Assembly (NCBI GenBank): GCA_008692225.1
Contig: VICG01000008.1
Location: forward strand, 445,001-509,000
From: Monilinia fructicola
Lineage: Eukaryota > Ascomycota > Leotiomycetes > Helotiales > Sclerotiniaceae
Length of the DNA stretch: 64,000 bases
Direction: 5' to 3'
Part shown: one piece after another, positions 1-12,592 of the stretch
Layout: each line of letters begins with the position of its first letter
Numbering within the stretch: the stretch's first letter is position 1
Made by a program: the position numbers and the translations under genes
The notes under the pieces: model-generated
Databases searched by the model: none
What the model saw: only the letters and a program-made list of their open reading frames with translations
Told to the model about the DNA's origin: nothing

Positions 1-459
1 TACTACTACTACTACTACTACTGCTGCTGCTGCTATAAGATACTCCACTTCTAATATATATATATCTACATATATACACATAACCTATTATCAAACACCC
101 AATCATAACACTAATCTTCTAATATCCCAATCCCCCAACCCTTAACGTATACCCTAAGTCCAAACTTGGACATCTTCATCACCTTGATTGAATCTAGACA
201 TCCAAGAACAAAACTACGTCCTGGATTAATTCGAGATACACAGGTCATTTGTCCAAGATATCACCCTATAATACTGAAAGCACGTAATACACACGATGGA
301 AGGGAACAATGGCGGGAAATAAAGAACTTTGAATGAACTGATTTCTCCAACTTCGCGATTAATGAACCGAATTCCAAACCCAAACTCAAACCCAAACCTA
401 AACCCAAACCCAAGCTGAAGCCAAGCCCAAACATAAGCACGAACAGCACAATCCGCAAA
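1..459. repeat. 3' flank with trinucleotide and hexanucleotide repeats
   Basis: Positions 1-34 are a TAC then TGC trinucleotide run. Positions about 372-426 are an imperfect CCCAAA-type hexamer run, which creates a Gly-Leu repeat reading frame on the minus strand that I regard as an artefact. The rest is AT-rich 3' flank of malate synthase with no supported gene. Confidence 0.8.
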
Positions 460-2221
460 CTACAATTTAGAAGCAGGAGATGAGTGTCCCACGGCGGTAA
501 TTTCATTATAGAGAAGACTACATCCCCATGCGTTAGTGACCTGATCTCGGGAAGACGACAGGAAAAGAATAAAACGAAAGCAGGACTCACGATGTCAAAA
601 AATCCGCATAATCCTCCCCGGTAACCTGACTTGAGAAGTATTGCGCAGCCAAATGATACTTATTCCCCTTGGCCCCCTTACTCGCCAATTGATCCGCTTG
701 TTCCTTGAGCAAGCGGAGCGCATACGCCTTATCGACCTTCTTTCCCTCGGCGGTATTGACACCATGTTTCACCCATTGCCATAGCTGCGAACGACTAACT
801 TCGGCCGTGGCGGCATCCTCCATCAAGTAATTGATAGGTACGCATCCGACGCCACGGAGCCATCCTTCCATATAACCCAGTCCGATGTTGAGGTTCTTGC
901 GGATCCCTTCTTCCGTGATGGCGCCGGGGACGTTCATGTTTAAGAGATCGTTTTGCCCGATCTTGACATCTTCGCGACGGATGAACATTTGGTTGGGCGT
1001 GGGCATGTGTGTGTTGAATACTTCCGAAGCAATGGATGCGAGTGCTGGGTGAGCTACCCATGTTCCATCATGACCCGCTTTGGCTTCACGAAGTTTATCT
1101 GCGTATACACCTTCCATCGCCTTATCATTGGCTGCTTTGTCATCCTTGATGGGGATCTGAGCGGCCATCCCACCCATTGCGTGGACTTGTCTTCGATGAC
1201 ATGTTTGGATCAGGAGCTTGACGTATGCATCCATAAACGGAACCGTCATGGTTACAGCCGATCGATCAGGAAGGACGAAATTGGAATTGTTGCGGAACTT
1301 CTTGATGACGCTAAAGATGTAATCCCATCTTCCACAGTTGAGACCAGAACTGTGATCTCGGAGTTCATAGATGATCTCGTCCATCTCAAATGCAGCAAGG
1401 ATTGTTTCGATCAAGACTGTTCCTCGAATAGTTCCTCGAGGGATCGCGATAAAGTCTTGGGCGAGGTTGAAAACATCGTTCCATAAACGAGCTTCGAGAT
1501 GAGATTCCATTTTTGGGAGGTAGAAGTATGGTCCGAAACCACGGTTGATCAACTCTTTCGCATTGTGGAAGAAGTATAGACCGAAATCGAAAAGACTGCC
1601 AGAGATGGGCTCTCCATCGACCGTGAAATGTTTCTCATCAAGATGCCAACCTCTAGGTCTCACAATCAGTGTTGGGAGTGTGCGGTCAGTTCGGAGTTTA
1701 TATTCTTTCTCTCCTATCTTGAAATCGACTTGTCGTCTGATGGCATCGTAAAGATTGACTTGTCCATTAATCATATTATCCCATGTTGGAGCGCTGGAAT
1801 CTACGAAAAACATTAGTCCTTGATCATGTGAAGAAAGAAGTCAACATAGATAAATCGTACCCTCAAGGTCGGCCATGTATGTCCAAACATTTGAATTCAA
1901 AGCATTGACAATCATCTTCCTATCGGTTGGACCAGTAATTTCCACTCGACGATCAATCAAGCCCGGTGCTGGCGGTGCGCCCTTCCAAGCATCATTTTCT
2001 CGAATATGTCTTGTTTCTGGGAGGAAATCTGGCAAAGATCCTTTGTCCAGTTCTGCTTGTCTGATTACACGACGCTGAAGAAGTTCTTTCCTAGTACCAT
2101 TGAAGGATCTGTGAAGGAGGGCGAGGAATGCGACAGCATCTTTGCTGAGAATCTTCCTGTGGAAATCTGTAATAGCTCCGGAGATATGCACGCCCTGTAA
2201 CTGAGCATCGACTTGAGACAT
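460..2221 (-). CDS. Malate synthase, peroxisomal/glyoxysomal (3 exons, PTS1)
   Basis: Condenses glyoxylate with acetyl-CoA to malate in the glyoxylate cycle, needed for growth on acetate and fatty acids. Exons 2221-1861, 1800-591 and 517-460 give 542 aa, the usual fungal length. The family signature [17 protein letters not shown] is present, and the first junction restores [15 protein letters not shown]. The last 58-nt exon encodes the end of the protein, finishing in SKL, a type 1 peroxisomal targeting signal. Intron 1 is GTACGA...TAG; intron 2 is GTGAGT...CACTAAC...TAG. The start is the ATG at 2221; the frame is open a few codons further upstream but only from a TTG. If intron 2 is retained, the donor itself supplies an in-frame TGA, so the product would lack SKL. 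The fungal ortholog is known as acu-9/acuE; I leave the symbol blank because the species is unknown. Confidence 0.96.
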
Positions 2222-4239
2222 CTTGGAAGACAAACTATGCTATCTGATGGGGTGTATATGTTGAGGGGGGTGAGAGTTGATGTTGTAGATGTAAAGATTT
2301 ATAGATCTCCGATAAGAAAGGACTGAGAGATGCAATTGGGATGACAGGAAGTTGAATTAAAAAGATATTGAAGGGAAGAAAGGAAGAAGAGGAAGAAGCG
2401 TCTTCTATATCAAGAGCTCAGTGGCGGTAATGATGGATGAAACAGTTTCGGTATGTAAAGGGTCCCAATATCAAATGGAACAATATGCATTCATTTCGTT
2501 CGTTCGTTCATTCATTCATTCATTCATTCGGGTGGAGGGGAAGATAACTTTTGTGGTTAGAACCGAACTTAAGCTTGTGAATGTGGGGAAATACTCTAGT
2601 GGAGATGCTCAGGAGCGCCGGGTAGCATGTGTGTAACCGCGACCCTTTTTCGGTTGTCGCCGCCTTACGTTGTTTTGATGAATGTACTAGCACTGTAACT
2701 TTTTGGTTTGTATCTGATATCTGCCTCCATTCCTTGTCATTGATTGTACTCGTATGGACCATATCATGAATGACAAAATAGATGATGTCGTCTCTTTTGC
2801 TAGATTAGTCCATGTTATTGTTCCTTATCGTATATTGAGAACTTATAACCTTATCGATATTATATATGTCTATGCACGAGAGATGAGATACACCAAGGTG
2901 TCCTTCCTTGCCACGATGCTTTCATTTGATTTCTTTCATTTGTGCGCACCTACAAGTAGTATAAAGAGAAGCTCCTTTGATACCCGATCTACGAGCAATA
3001 GATAATACCTACTAGTCATGCTTGGTATGTGCAGAGTAACACCCGTGGACATTGCAATACGTCATCTCCAGCCTTGTAAATCCTTATTGCTCCAGCTGTA
3101 CGGAGTAGTGGTAAGTGATACTGTGCTGCAAGTCTGTAGCTGCTGCTACTACTAGGTACAGTACTAGGAGTCTAGGTAACTGCCTAGCAGCCCGTGAACC
3201 TCCCTCCTCCCTCCCTCCTACGACCCTGCCGACATACCCTCGGCCATCACAACCGTAGAAAAGCCGCTTATCTGTTAAGGTTATCGCCTAGACTTGATAA
3301 GCCGAGGCATTCATTCATTACTCGATGATGTCGAGTAACAATGACGGGAACGATCTTTGCGCGACAGGATACTTTTCCGGATTGGATTCCGAATCTATCC
3401 GATTATTGGATTGAACTCATCCATGCGTCGGGTATCAGGAACATTGATTCCGAAGTCGGCTTATCGACCTCATTCAAAGTCCGTATATCGCATCGAATGA
3501 ATAATATCTCCGATCATTCGTCAGGGGCAAGACGATCATTATCATATGCATTTGAACATTCCTTTGATATTGGTATATATAGGGAGCTGATGATACTGCT
3601 ATTATAAAAATATTTTGATATGTTTATGTTGCCACAAAGATCACATTATCCTTTCCATTCTTTCTTAAGACACATCTCACCAAAGGTGTTAAAGGCGTGC
3701 AAATTCTCTACTTTTTGACCAAGTGGCAAACCCAACCATCTATTCTTATTCATCATGTCAGTGAAACATGGGCTTTGGGGGAGAAGTGTTTTAATCCCGA
3801 GATAATAAAGATACCTTAAGATGGTAGCTCTGTTATACTATTTTATACATAAGCTCCCAGAAGGAAGTCTATCATTACTACTAGTTGTCCATCATTTAAT
3901 TTGCGAGGGAAGTCTGATGCCTTTTAACAGCAACAATGAATACACGCATATATTCGCAAGATGTTATATTCCTCTAACAGCTGCATCAGCTTGATATACT
4001 TACTTACTGTTCCATATTACCAGATCAGAGTAATCACAACACTAACAATCACTAAACCTACTGATCCAAAATCTATCGGAAAAGAAAGTTGCATCAGAAC
4101 TAGAACCAGACGAAGAAATAATCTTCGAATATCCAATATCGCTGCTGTGCTTGTCTTCACATCCATTGCGTTTGGATAAGATCTCCCAAATGTCGATACA
4201 TCATGCGCAAAAGCATACTCACTATATTCAAATAACGAC
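2222..4239. other. Gene-free spacer upstream of malate synthase
   Basis: Holds the malate synthase promoter side. It contains an ATTC microsatellite at about 2499-2530 and CT-rich patches around 3200-3230. Short reading frames on both strands lack recognisable domains, codon bias or splice structure, so I call no gene. Confidence 0.6.
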
Positions 4240-5040
4240 TCACCTCATCCTCTCAATCTCATATCCAAAATTCTTCATCGAACTCACATTATACAAAACC
4301 CCGCCGATCCCCCACCTGTCATAAATCAAATACAGTACTATCATGCACCCCCTCGCTTACATTCCATCATCGCATCCCCATACATTAGAACCTTCCATCC
4401 CAAACCCCTCCCCGTTTCCGCAAGATTTTTCTCTGAAACAGTAATCAAACCACCCTCAGCATCATTCCCAAAACCAAGTCAGCATCTCAATATCCACAAA
4501 CTCGCTTCCAATACCTCGACCCACGGAGCCGCCAGATGAAAGCCAGATTTTCCAGTGAGTAAAAACGGCATTTTGGCCACCGCGAGAATATCAGGAGTAT
4601 CACTTTCATTCACGTCACAAGCAAAAGACAGTAATGCAGGCGAAAGACTACCAACACAAAAGTACGACCAGGTACCATCAAGTGTGTAGATCAGAGAACA
4701 ACAACAACAACATATCAAATTTAGTATAGGATCATAAGGTTATGATATCACCGAAACGCACAGACAAAAGACAAACATAACACTCCACGCCTCTCTTTCC
4801 CCCATCAGTCTCCATCTATCCTGTACGGCGTGAGCTGTAAATCTTAAAACCTCTTGGACATTGCGTTTCGCCATTTCCCCGTGACCTTCCCCTCTGTCCC
4901 GTCTGCTCCGCTCTGCTCTCCACCTCTCCATCTCTCAATTCCTCGATCCCCAAATCCAGAATCGCACAAGCAAACCACAGATCACATCTCCACCACCTGA
5001 ACCCCCCCTCCCAAACCCCTTCGACGCAATCAATCACAAC
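4240..5040 (-). pseudogene. Possible decayed or intron-broken gene, unidentified
   Basis: On the minus strand several stretches read like protein but sit in different frames. They are 4931-4790 (EMAKRNVQEVLRFTAHAVQ), 4660-4480 (ILAVAKMPFLLTGKSGFHLA), 4470-4355 (NDAEGGLITVSEKNLAETGR), and 4318-4245 (RWGIGGVLYNVSSMKNFGYE), the last after a CAG acceptor and before a GTGAGT donor. An in-frame TGA separates the second and third stretches. The composition is higher in GC than the surroundings. I do not recognise the family. It could be a real multi-exon gene with introns I could not resolve, or a relic. Confidence 0.3.
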
Positions 5041-5476
5041 GAATGGCGATAGTCCCAGCCTACATACACAGTAGACTTCGATCCAAACCCAGATCTAGCA
5101 AAAGAACACCTACAGCAAGATAGATACCCATCCCTCAACCAACTGCAACCCACGTCTTCCCTCTCTTTCTCTCTCTCTTTCTCTTCCGCGTACTGCATGC
5201 CAGTCAATCATATCTGCGCATGCAGATGGGGCTTTCTTGCCCCCTGCCCGCTCCTTTCTCTTCCATTATCCACCCGAATTCCACCTACGGATTCCAGTCC
5301 ACCTCCACCCCTACTCTGCACCGTGTATCGTCGTCGCTCTGGCCCCTTGTTGGGGAACATTGATGATATATTGCTAGGAGCTTGCAGTGTTGTCTGTATT
5401 GTGGACTTTGTGGGTTTTTGTGTGTTATGATATATATATATATATATATATCTATATCTATACATATCCGTATACG

Positions 5477-5574
<98 letters not shown>

Positions 5575-6144
5575 CGACATCCCTCATTCATTCCATCCAT
5601 CCCTCTTCGCAACTATTACTTCAAAGTGAGATTTGCCAGCAAGTGATAGATTTGTCATGTTACAACATTGTGATATTGTGCTACAGTTGATAGATGAGCG
5701 AAGTGGATGGGATGGGATAGGGTGGACGGTTACGTGCGGCGACATCAGGATGTGGAGTTTCAACGTTTGGTTTGATGTGTTTTTGATGTGTATCTATGCG
5801 TACGCATGTACACAGCTGAGGCTCTGCATACCCATGCACTATCTGTCCCTCCATGCAGTGATGCACTACGCCTATGCCTAAGAATGCCAATCCCATTGTT
5901 TATCCCGACTCCTGTGTATAACCCCGACACAACCTAATCATCACGTCGTAATCGATCGGTCAAGTTAGCAATCATGCTTCGTGACCTATCGAGTCATGAC
6001 ACCAAAATGCCTCTACCAGATCATCATCTATCCAAGGTGAGATGATATTTCTTCATTCCGTAATCGCCGTCATAAAATTAATTTCCATCAAGCTGCTTGC
6101 CTGCCGCAGTATATGTATGGGGGTGTTTGTTGTATATCGAATGT
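5041..6144. repeat. Spacer with (TA)n and long (ATACAT)n microsatellite
   Basis: A TA dinucleotide run at about 5428-5451 leads into an imperfect ATACAT hexamer array reaching about 5573. It produces Tyr-Thr or Tyr-Ile repeat reading frames on both strands, which are artefacts. The remainder, to 6144, is non-coding as far as I can see. Confidence 0.9.
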
Positions 6145-6820
6145 CTAGTGCTCAAATGCAATGACATAACGACCCAATGCCAAACTCCCAAGAAACGTAC
6201 CACCCAAGACTGAGAGAAAATATCCAAGGTTCATGGTCATGATCGCGAGCATCCTATTGGACAATTAGTTTTACGTTCATCGCGAACCGAAAAAAAAAAG
6301 GAATGGAAAGGGAGACATACAGTAGCCATCCAACTCCTGCAATAATAGTATCCATGACCGCCCTCACAGGGTCAACGCTCAATCTCCAAGGGCGAACGCC
6401 CATTGTACGTGTCTTGACCACCATGACGTTCTCCTCCACCCCATTCTCGCTCAGCGTCATGTTCTTCACGTCACTTTCCATGCTGATCCTCTCGGATTTT
6501 GTCCCCTTTCCGGCAACGCTCACATAACGACGATTGGTTTCCTCGGCGAGCCATGCGCTTTCTTTCCAGGCTTTGACGGCCAAGAGTCCGCGGAAGAGGG
6601 TCGCGAGGAGGATTAGAAATATACAGGTTCCCGCGTAGCCGGCGTCGGTGGTGGGGGTCCACATGTCGGAATAGAGGGCCGTGGTTTTAGATATGAAGAA
6701 GGTCATGGACATCATTGACATGTCCATGGTGGTGGTCATTGAGGACATGGTGGTGTTGGCGGCGTTGGTGGACATGGTGGACATGGAGGACATATCCATA
6801 TCTGAAGTTGACATATCCAT
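6145..6820 (-). CDS. Ctr family copper transporter (2 exons)
   Basis: Imports Cu(I) across the plasma or vacuolar membrane, working as a trimer. Exon 1 is 6820-6321, the intron 6320-6254 (GTATGT...CCAATAG), exon 2 is 6253-6145, giving 202 aa. The N-terminal 40 residues are packed with Met-Asp-Met/Ser repeats typical of extracellular copper-binding Mets motifs. A first membrane segment (TCIFLILLATLFRGLLAVKA) follows, then a cytosolic loop of about 80 residues. The second segment crosses the splice junction and yields GWLLMLAIMTMNLGYFLSVL, containing MxxxM-type methionines. The third has the GxxxG helix-packing motif (GGTFLGSLALG). This matches the Ctr architecture. Cellular location cannot be told from sequence. 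Confidence 0.93.
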
Positions 6821-8743
6821 GGTTGGGGAGGAGTTGATGTAGAACTTGTTGTTGAGTGAGTGGCTGGGTTTGTATTAAGAGGATGATGTAGATATTTGCA
6901 ATGGTGTTGTTTTCGTTAAGAGGGAGAACCGCCGGCGGATCGCGTAATGTGTGTGGAAGGGTATCGATGGACTATTGTTATCGTATGGCTCGATTGATGG
7001 ATGCGTATATTAAGAAAGAGAGAACAAGACGTTCTTTTAATATGATTGAGATTGAGGGAGGAAGGATGAGCAGTTATGAGGCAGATATTGAGTGGATCTG
7101 AGCTGATTGGAGGGGTATGTTTCTAGATCTCTTTTCGCATGAAAATCTGGGGAGGGGGGAGAAAGGGATGAGGCTCTCGAAGGATTTTAATTCCGAATTG
7201 GCGACTTCCAACGTTCGTTGCGATTTTGGTTTCAGTATTACCAGCGAGGTATTTGTAGATGTTTCTAAAGAACGGATGAAGATGATGCTATGCTATTTTT
7301 ACTTGATGGTGATTGAGAAGGTAGAGAGGAAGATGGTGAGACGGTCAAGATTGAATTCGATACAATACAGTTCCAAGGTTCAATGAGCAAGTATTAAAAG
7401 AATATGGCCGCAATTAAGAAATTAATATATATAAAATATATAAGATATCATTCATTTATATCTCTCCTCCATGTTTATCTGCTCTTGTGCTCTATCTTGC
7501 TCAAATTAATATTAAAAATTACTATAATAGGTAATTAGGAATTATTCGAAGTCTTCACGATTGTTTGAAAGATGGCTCCAGGTGGTTCAACGTGCTTTTC
7601 AAAAGTGCCAAGGTGGATAAATAAAGTGCTCAAACACGCGCAGACTAACTGGATTGAGACTAAAGGCTACCATAACTCGCTCGGATTGATGCTGCTTTTA
7701 GGTACTCTCATCTGTCATCTCTCATCTCCCACCGTATTCTTACAGTTTGCTCGATCTGATAACCAGGATTCATTTATACTCGGTAAAGCAGCACCCACAG
7801 TCCTTGGCTCTTGCATTGACAAGCTTGATCAAGGTTGTTTCTGACGTTTGGACATCTACTTTACTTTACACCGCTGGCATTATGCCATGGGATATCGAGA
7901 TCGCTCATTTCTCGCAATCGACCAAAAGAAGAATGGGCAGTACTCTGTACAGTACAGTCAGTACAGTACAGTACATGTCATGACATGACATGACATGCCA
8001 TTACCCATTCGAAGGTTCATTCGTCGTTACGTCGTGCGTTCTTATGCGCGACGGTTACACTAAGAATGAGAATCACCCAGGGCTTCACCAACCAGTCTCA
8101 CAGTCAACCAATGTACCGAATGGTCGGTTCAATCTATCATTTAGTACTGTACAGTACGGAGTACTACTTGATGGGCATATATATGCATAGTAAGAAAGGT
8201 GGGTAGATATAAATTTGAGCTGAAACTCAGATGAATCCATTTCACCTCGGTCAGAAGTGAGGAAACAAAAAACCTTTGAGCACCATCCAGACCATTGGTG
8301 TCTCCCTATTGGTGTTTTCCCTATGCACATACATATCAGAGCCTCAATCATGAAATTCTCCTTGATCGGAAAATCCCCATCGCCTGTTCTAGACTCGAAG
8401 TTTTGTTTCGTGGGGCGATAGGTTCATCAGGAAGTCAAGGTCCCGGTATCTTGTTCTGATACGATACCTGGTCGACTGCATTGAAGCAATGTGCCCCCAG
8501 TTAACAGGTCATGTCAGAAGAGTCAAGATATACTTGTCTCAATGCACCATCTTTCATCCAATCATGGCGTCGAGAGCGGCTATATCAACCCCAAACATGA
8601 AGCAGATAACCATATTACATACAGAGTACAATACAATTCGGATCTGAAATCCAAAGGGGGATTAAGTATAATTCTCTCTTGAACTCAAAAATTAACAATA
8701 CACACTTCAAATGTTTGCAAAGCTTGCCCTGGATGATTGCTAC
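6821..8743. other. Gene-free spacer
   Basis: Shared 5' flank of the copper transporter and 3' flank of the GT92-like gene. A short simple repeat at about 7937-7996 is built from GTACA and CATGA units. A 90-codon frame at 7572-7844 starts with ATG and has one hydrophobic stretch, but no homology I recognise and no supporting splice structure, so it is left uncalled. Confidence 0.55.
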
Positions 8744-9880
8744 TCAAGGATAATATTCGGACATGGAAAGACACTCTATACCTGACATACCCTCAACACT
8801 ATCCCAAAATGCCCAATCTTTTGGACTACTCATAGCATTTCCTCGATCAACTTTTTCCTGATATTCTTCTCGACTCTTCAATGCATAATGATGGAGTGCG
8901 ATTTTATCTCTCGTGGGCGAATATCGTCTTATAGGTGCCTCGACCCCATTCTCATCAACAGTTATTGCTCCATCTTTACTATGGACTTGATGGACCGTAT
9001 TTGGACCAGCATAAAGAGAGAGTTTGGCAATGGTCTTGCCTAGAACATTGTGTCCTTCCCCATCCCATATACAGTCGATGTAAGCCTTGCGAACGGATTT
9101 TGCCCTCTTCAATAAACCGGCCGAGGAATGCGTCATCCATGAAGGATATACTGCACCGACACGTTTATCGTTCTCGAATTTATCGAGGAACTGGTTCAAA
9201 TTTTCTTTTCCTGTCATCTCCAGGTATTCGTCGGCGTCCAAGAAGGCCATCCAAGTGTGGTTACTTCGATACTTTTCGACACAGACATTGTAGACGTATT
9301 CCTGCATGTACATGGAATGTTCTGATTTGCTGAAATATTGGAATGTCACATGCTCTCGGGGAATGCCCAAGTCTTCCATTTCCGATAGAGGCGGATCAGA
9401 ACCATCGTCCATGATGTAGAATCTTTTTATCCCAAGATGATAGTAGTGGTGGACGAACCATTCAGGTAGGTCTGGTCCCTGATCTTTGACTGCCATGCAC
9501 ACAGAAACATATTCGTCATCTCTGGTATCCTGCTTTGATCCAAGAAATGGCTTCTTCACTTTATGACCAGGTGTCATGGTTTCTAAACTAGCCGTACCTC
9601 CCGATGGTCGCGTGTCCTTCGAATCCGAGTTTCCCATCTCACCAAAAATCCCGAGCATTGCCTTGAATTCTTCGAAAGTACCCGCGGGACTTGCATGCGT
9701 CGCAGGTGTGGGACTTGGAATTGTGTCGACCGACTTATCAGCCTTCGAGGTGTTTGCCGTAGGCTTGTTATCAGGCTCAATATCCACCAACATATAATGA
9801 ATCATGATCAGTGCCGATACGCATAGAAAGATAAATTTCCATGGTACTCCATGTGTTCCTGGTAGAAAATTGAACAGCAT
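8744..9880 (-). CDS. GT92-like (DUF23) glycosyltransferase, type II membrane protein
   Basis: Probable Golgi glycosyltransferase of the GT92/DUF23 or related GT2-like fold; donor and acceptor unknown. A single uninterrupted frame of 378 aa begins at an ATG followed by a signal anchor (about residues 15-33, FIFLCVSALIMIHYMLVDI). A Ser/Thr/Pro-rich stem comes next. The catalytic domain starts with YVSVCMAVKDQGPDLPEWF and contains HHYYHLGIKRFYIMDDGSDP and the metal-binding DXD-type motif in MAFLDADEYLEM. The C-terminal part (VHQVHSK...IALHHYALKS) keeps the histidines typical of the family. Length fits fungal members. It stands alone here, 27 kb from the other glycosyltransferases. Confidence 0.85.
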   Translation of the reverse strand: MLFNFLPGTHGVPWKFIFLCVSALIMIHYMLVDIEPDNKPTANTSKADKSVDTIPSPTPATHASPAGTFEEFKAMLGIFGEMGNSDSKDTRPSGGTASLETMTPGHKVKKPFLGSKQDTRDDEYVSVCMAVKDQGPDLPEWFVHHYYHLGIKRFYIMDDGSDPPLSEMEDLGIPREHVTFQYFSKSEHSMYMQEYVYNVCVEKYRSNHTWMAFLDADEYLEMTGKENLNQFLDKFENDKRVGAVYPSWMTHSSAGLLKRAKSVRKAYIDCIWDGEGHNVLGKTIAKLSLYAGPNTVHQVHSKDGAITVDENGVEAPIRRYSPTRDKIALHHYALKSREEYQEKVDRGNAMSSPKDWAFWDSVEGMSGIECLSMSEYYP

Positions 9881-12592
9881 CTTCGATAGATGATGGAAGC
9901 TCGTAAACCAAGTGGTAATTTTGTGCAGGTTGAAAACTTGAAGTGGTTTATCTGGCTCCTATCTTAATCATCTTTCCTTTTGTTCTGTTGTCTCAGCTGC
10001 TTATGCAGGGAGTATTGAGGAATTGAGGTGGCGTTGTGAATCGCTTGATTCCTAGAATAGCCCCTCGCTTGAGATTTGCTTTTCTCCTGATTTTTGGTGG
10101 CGTGATATCGCTTCTAGCCATTGAATATCAATTCTCACGATGGAAAGAATTCGTAAAACTTTGTAAATTTATTTGTTTGAAGAGCCTTGTCGTAGTAGTA
10201 CTGTGATTCAAGAGGTGAGTTCGCATCTTTATGGCTTTATGCATTCAAGCACCGCGAGACTTACCTTTCTTTTGACAATCAAAGATCTGTCTTGCAGTGT
10301 GGAATTGAAGCCCCAACATCATATCGCATTCATCAACCATCATGATGAGAATCCGAGTCAAACTCTTATACCCCAGTATTTTCGGGTTCATAGCCTCCGT
10401 CTTCCCCATTCTCGTTATACTTTTGGCAACACACCGAATCACCTCGGCAAATCCTCATACATGCCCCTAAATACTACGTCTGTCGAACAGGCAAATGAAA
10501 GTTCTTTGAATGAATATGGCTTGCGTGGGTGATGAGTGTACTGTTATTTGTCTGGTAGTTTAGTGACTGGGCTGGACTTAAGAGGATGATTGATATCGAA
10601 CTTTATCTTCAATACTGGTCATACAACCCCGTATTGTCATCCCGCTTCACAATCGACCATTGTCGGATCTTGTGGGCTTTGATATGCATATTGGTATGAT
10701 GGGCATGGCGATTTGGGAGGGTTCTTCGCAATCTAGGGAATTGCGCCGGAAAATAAAATAAGTACGATCCATGAACATTGAAAAGATACAAGAAACTCAG
10801 ATTGTGAAAAAAAAAGTGGATAGTTGGAGTTGTTTTGGACTGCACTTATGCATGAGTGGAGTTGAGAAGTGAGATGGGTGTCTACAGTTACGGTACAGAA
10901 CGAGTAGAGGAGTTTGACACATACCTAGTACGTATGATGAAAGAGAAGAAGTGGAGATTTTTGTATCTCATGGTTGTAGTACCGATAATGCACCTGATAT
11001 CTTTACAAGTTCGGCGCCTGCAGGAACTGGAAGGGCAAATACCATTCCAACCCCTAGAGTATAATGGCTGCTATGTATACTTCTTATCCCTTTCAAATGT
11101 ATATCCTGATAGCATAAACCTAGACCTATTTTCTCTCTGTTCAAGTAGCTAGAGCACATATACACCAAACATCAATAGAAATTAATTTGAATCTGGTTGG
11201 ATTGATGGTCACCGTGAATTCTTTCTGGCTTTTTGCGGCCAGATATTCCTTATCATTGATACGTTCATTCTTCATGAACGGTGAGGCCAGTGGTCCTGGC
11301 GATCGCGGATCTCAAAGTATATAGTAGTAAATTCTTAATCGATTTGATCCAACTATAGCTAAGCTACGCGGACCATGCGATGCGCCTAATGTTATGTACC
11401 TCTCAAAGTATATATTTGACAAACACTATATGTTAATGGTGGCCGTGTCGCAGGTTTCGGGCCCAGATAGTTCTGGTAGTTGAGAGAGCATCGGGTCTTC
11501 GAGTTATGGGAAGAAAAAATATAACTTTATATTGTAAGAAAACGAACATGAGAGAAAGGAGGAAGATTCTTTTAGGTAGCTGGAAAATTCTCCTATGTTG
11601 GCTCGTTGTCCTGATGGGAGAGTGCACAATGGGGCGGTTTCTCGTGTTGAATCTCATGCGTTCTCTGGCGTGATTGAGTAATGGAATGCTACCTTTGAAT
11701 ATTTTTTGCGCCTCTGAACTTGAATGCTCGTGCCCCAACGTGTGTCAATCACTCTCCATCATAAGAGGCTGTATGTGCAGGTCATTCGATGACGCAGTGA
11801 TTATAAATGTACAGGTTTAATTTGTACTGCAAGGTTTTTATCAACATCAAGTCAAGACTTGATGAGATTTCTGCGGAATTTTAGAGATACATAGGAAGAG
11901 GGAACCATCGATTTGTGTTTCCCATGTCATTCGTTTGAGATTACTCAAACTTGGAATTTGTCGATGGTTCTTGGATTAGCTCCTACGTTTGTTGTTCTAG
12001 GTGCTTCTCATGATTTAAATTATTTCAACATTCACAAACTTGTTATTGTTGACTGTGTAGCGATAATTACTTACGTAATTCACATTTATGTCTACTGCTT
12101 ATGAATATTTTGAGCACAGATTTAATGATAGTCACAACGCATTTCTTGATGACCAGCAATATCTTTGTATACACGTGTTTTCTGACTCGAATCGCATCCA
12201 AGGATTGTAAGATTCTTTTATCCACTTATGTTTCGGGTTTTACTCCTTCACGTAGATATTCTAAAAGATCGAGGTACCGAGCAATGACAAGAGAGCATAT
12301 CCGTAGGATCAAGTGGCATTGAAGCAAGTGAAGTTTGTCGTTTCGACTTACCCCTTTCATATTTTTTCTTTACAAGGATGAATTAATGTTATGATTCCAA
12401 AAATGATGCAGCTATGAGTCAATATCGATGATTCTTAGTGAAGGGAAATTGATTGCCTTTTTCTGATTATAAAGTCTACGAACCGCAAGGAAATTTCAAG
12501 GCTTTTTAAACACTACAATAAAAACTTTCAAACAACCATACAATTTGTTTACGGAATTCAAAGAGGATTATCAATAAAGACGTACCATCAAC
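9881..12592. other. Long gene-free spacer
   Basis: 2.7 kb without a frame I can support. The frames at 10173-10532 (plus) and 11433-11738 (minus) lack domains and are interrupted around their ends. There is no recognisable transposon or RNA gene. Confidence 0.5.

Noticed and set aside
261..590. Gly-Leu repeat protein on the minus strand
   Set aside because: Reads through the CCCAAA repeat and the last intron and exon of malate synthase in the wrong frame.
953..1486. Long plus-strand frame opposite malate synthase
   Set aside because: Pure antisense shadow of a well-supported gene; no domain of its own.
5208..5690. Tyr/Thr/Ile repeat proteins on both strands
   Set aside because: Produced by the ATACAT microsatellite, open in several frames only because the repeat lacks stops.
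8935..9333. 132-codon plus-strand frame
   Set aside because: Opposite strand of the GT92-like gene.
10173..10532. 119-codon frame
   Set aside because: No domain, unusual composition and no splice support; likely chance.
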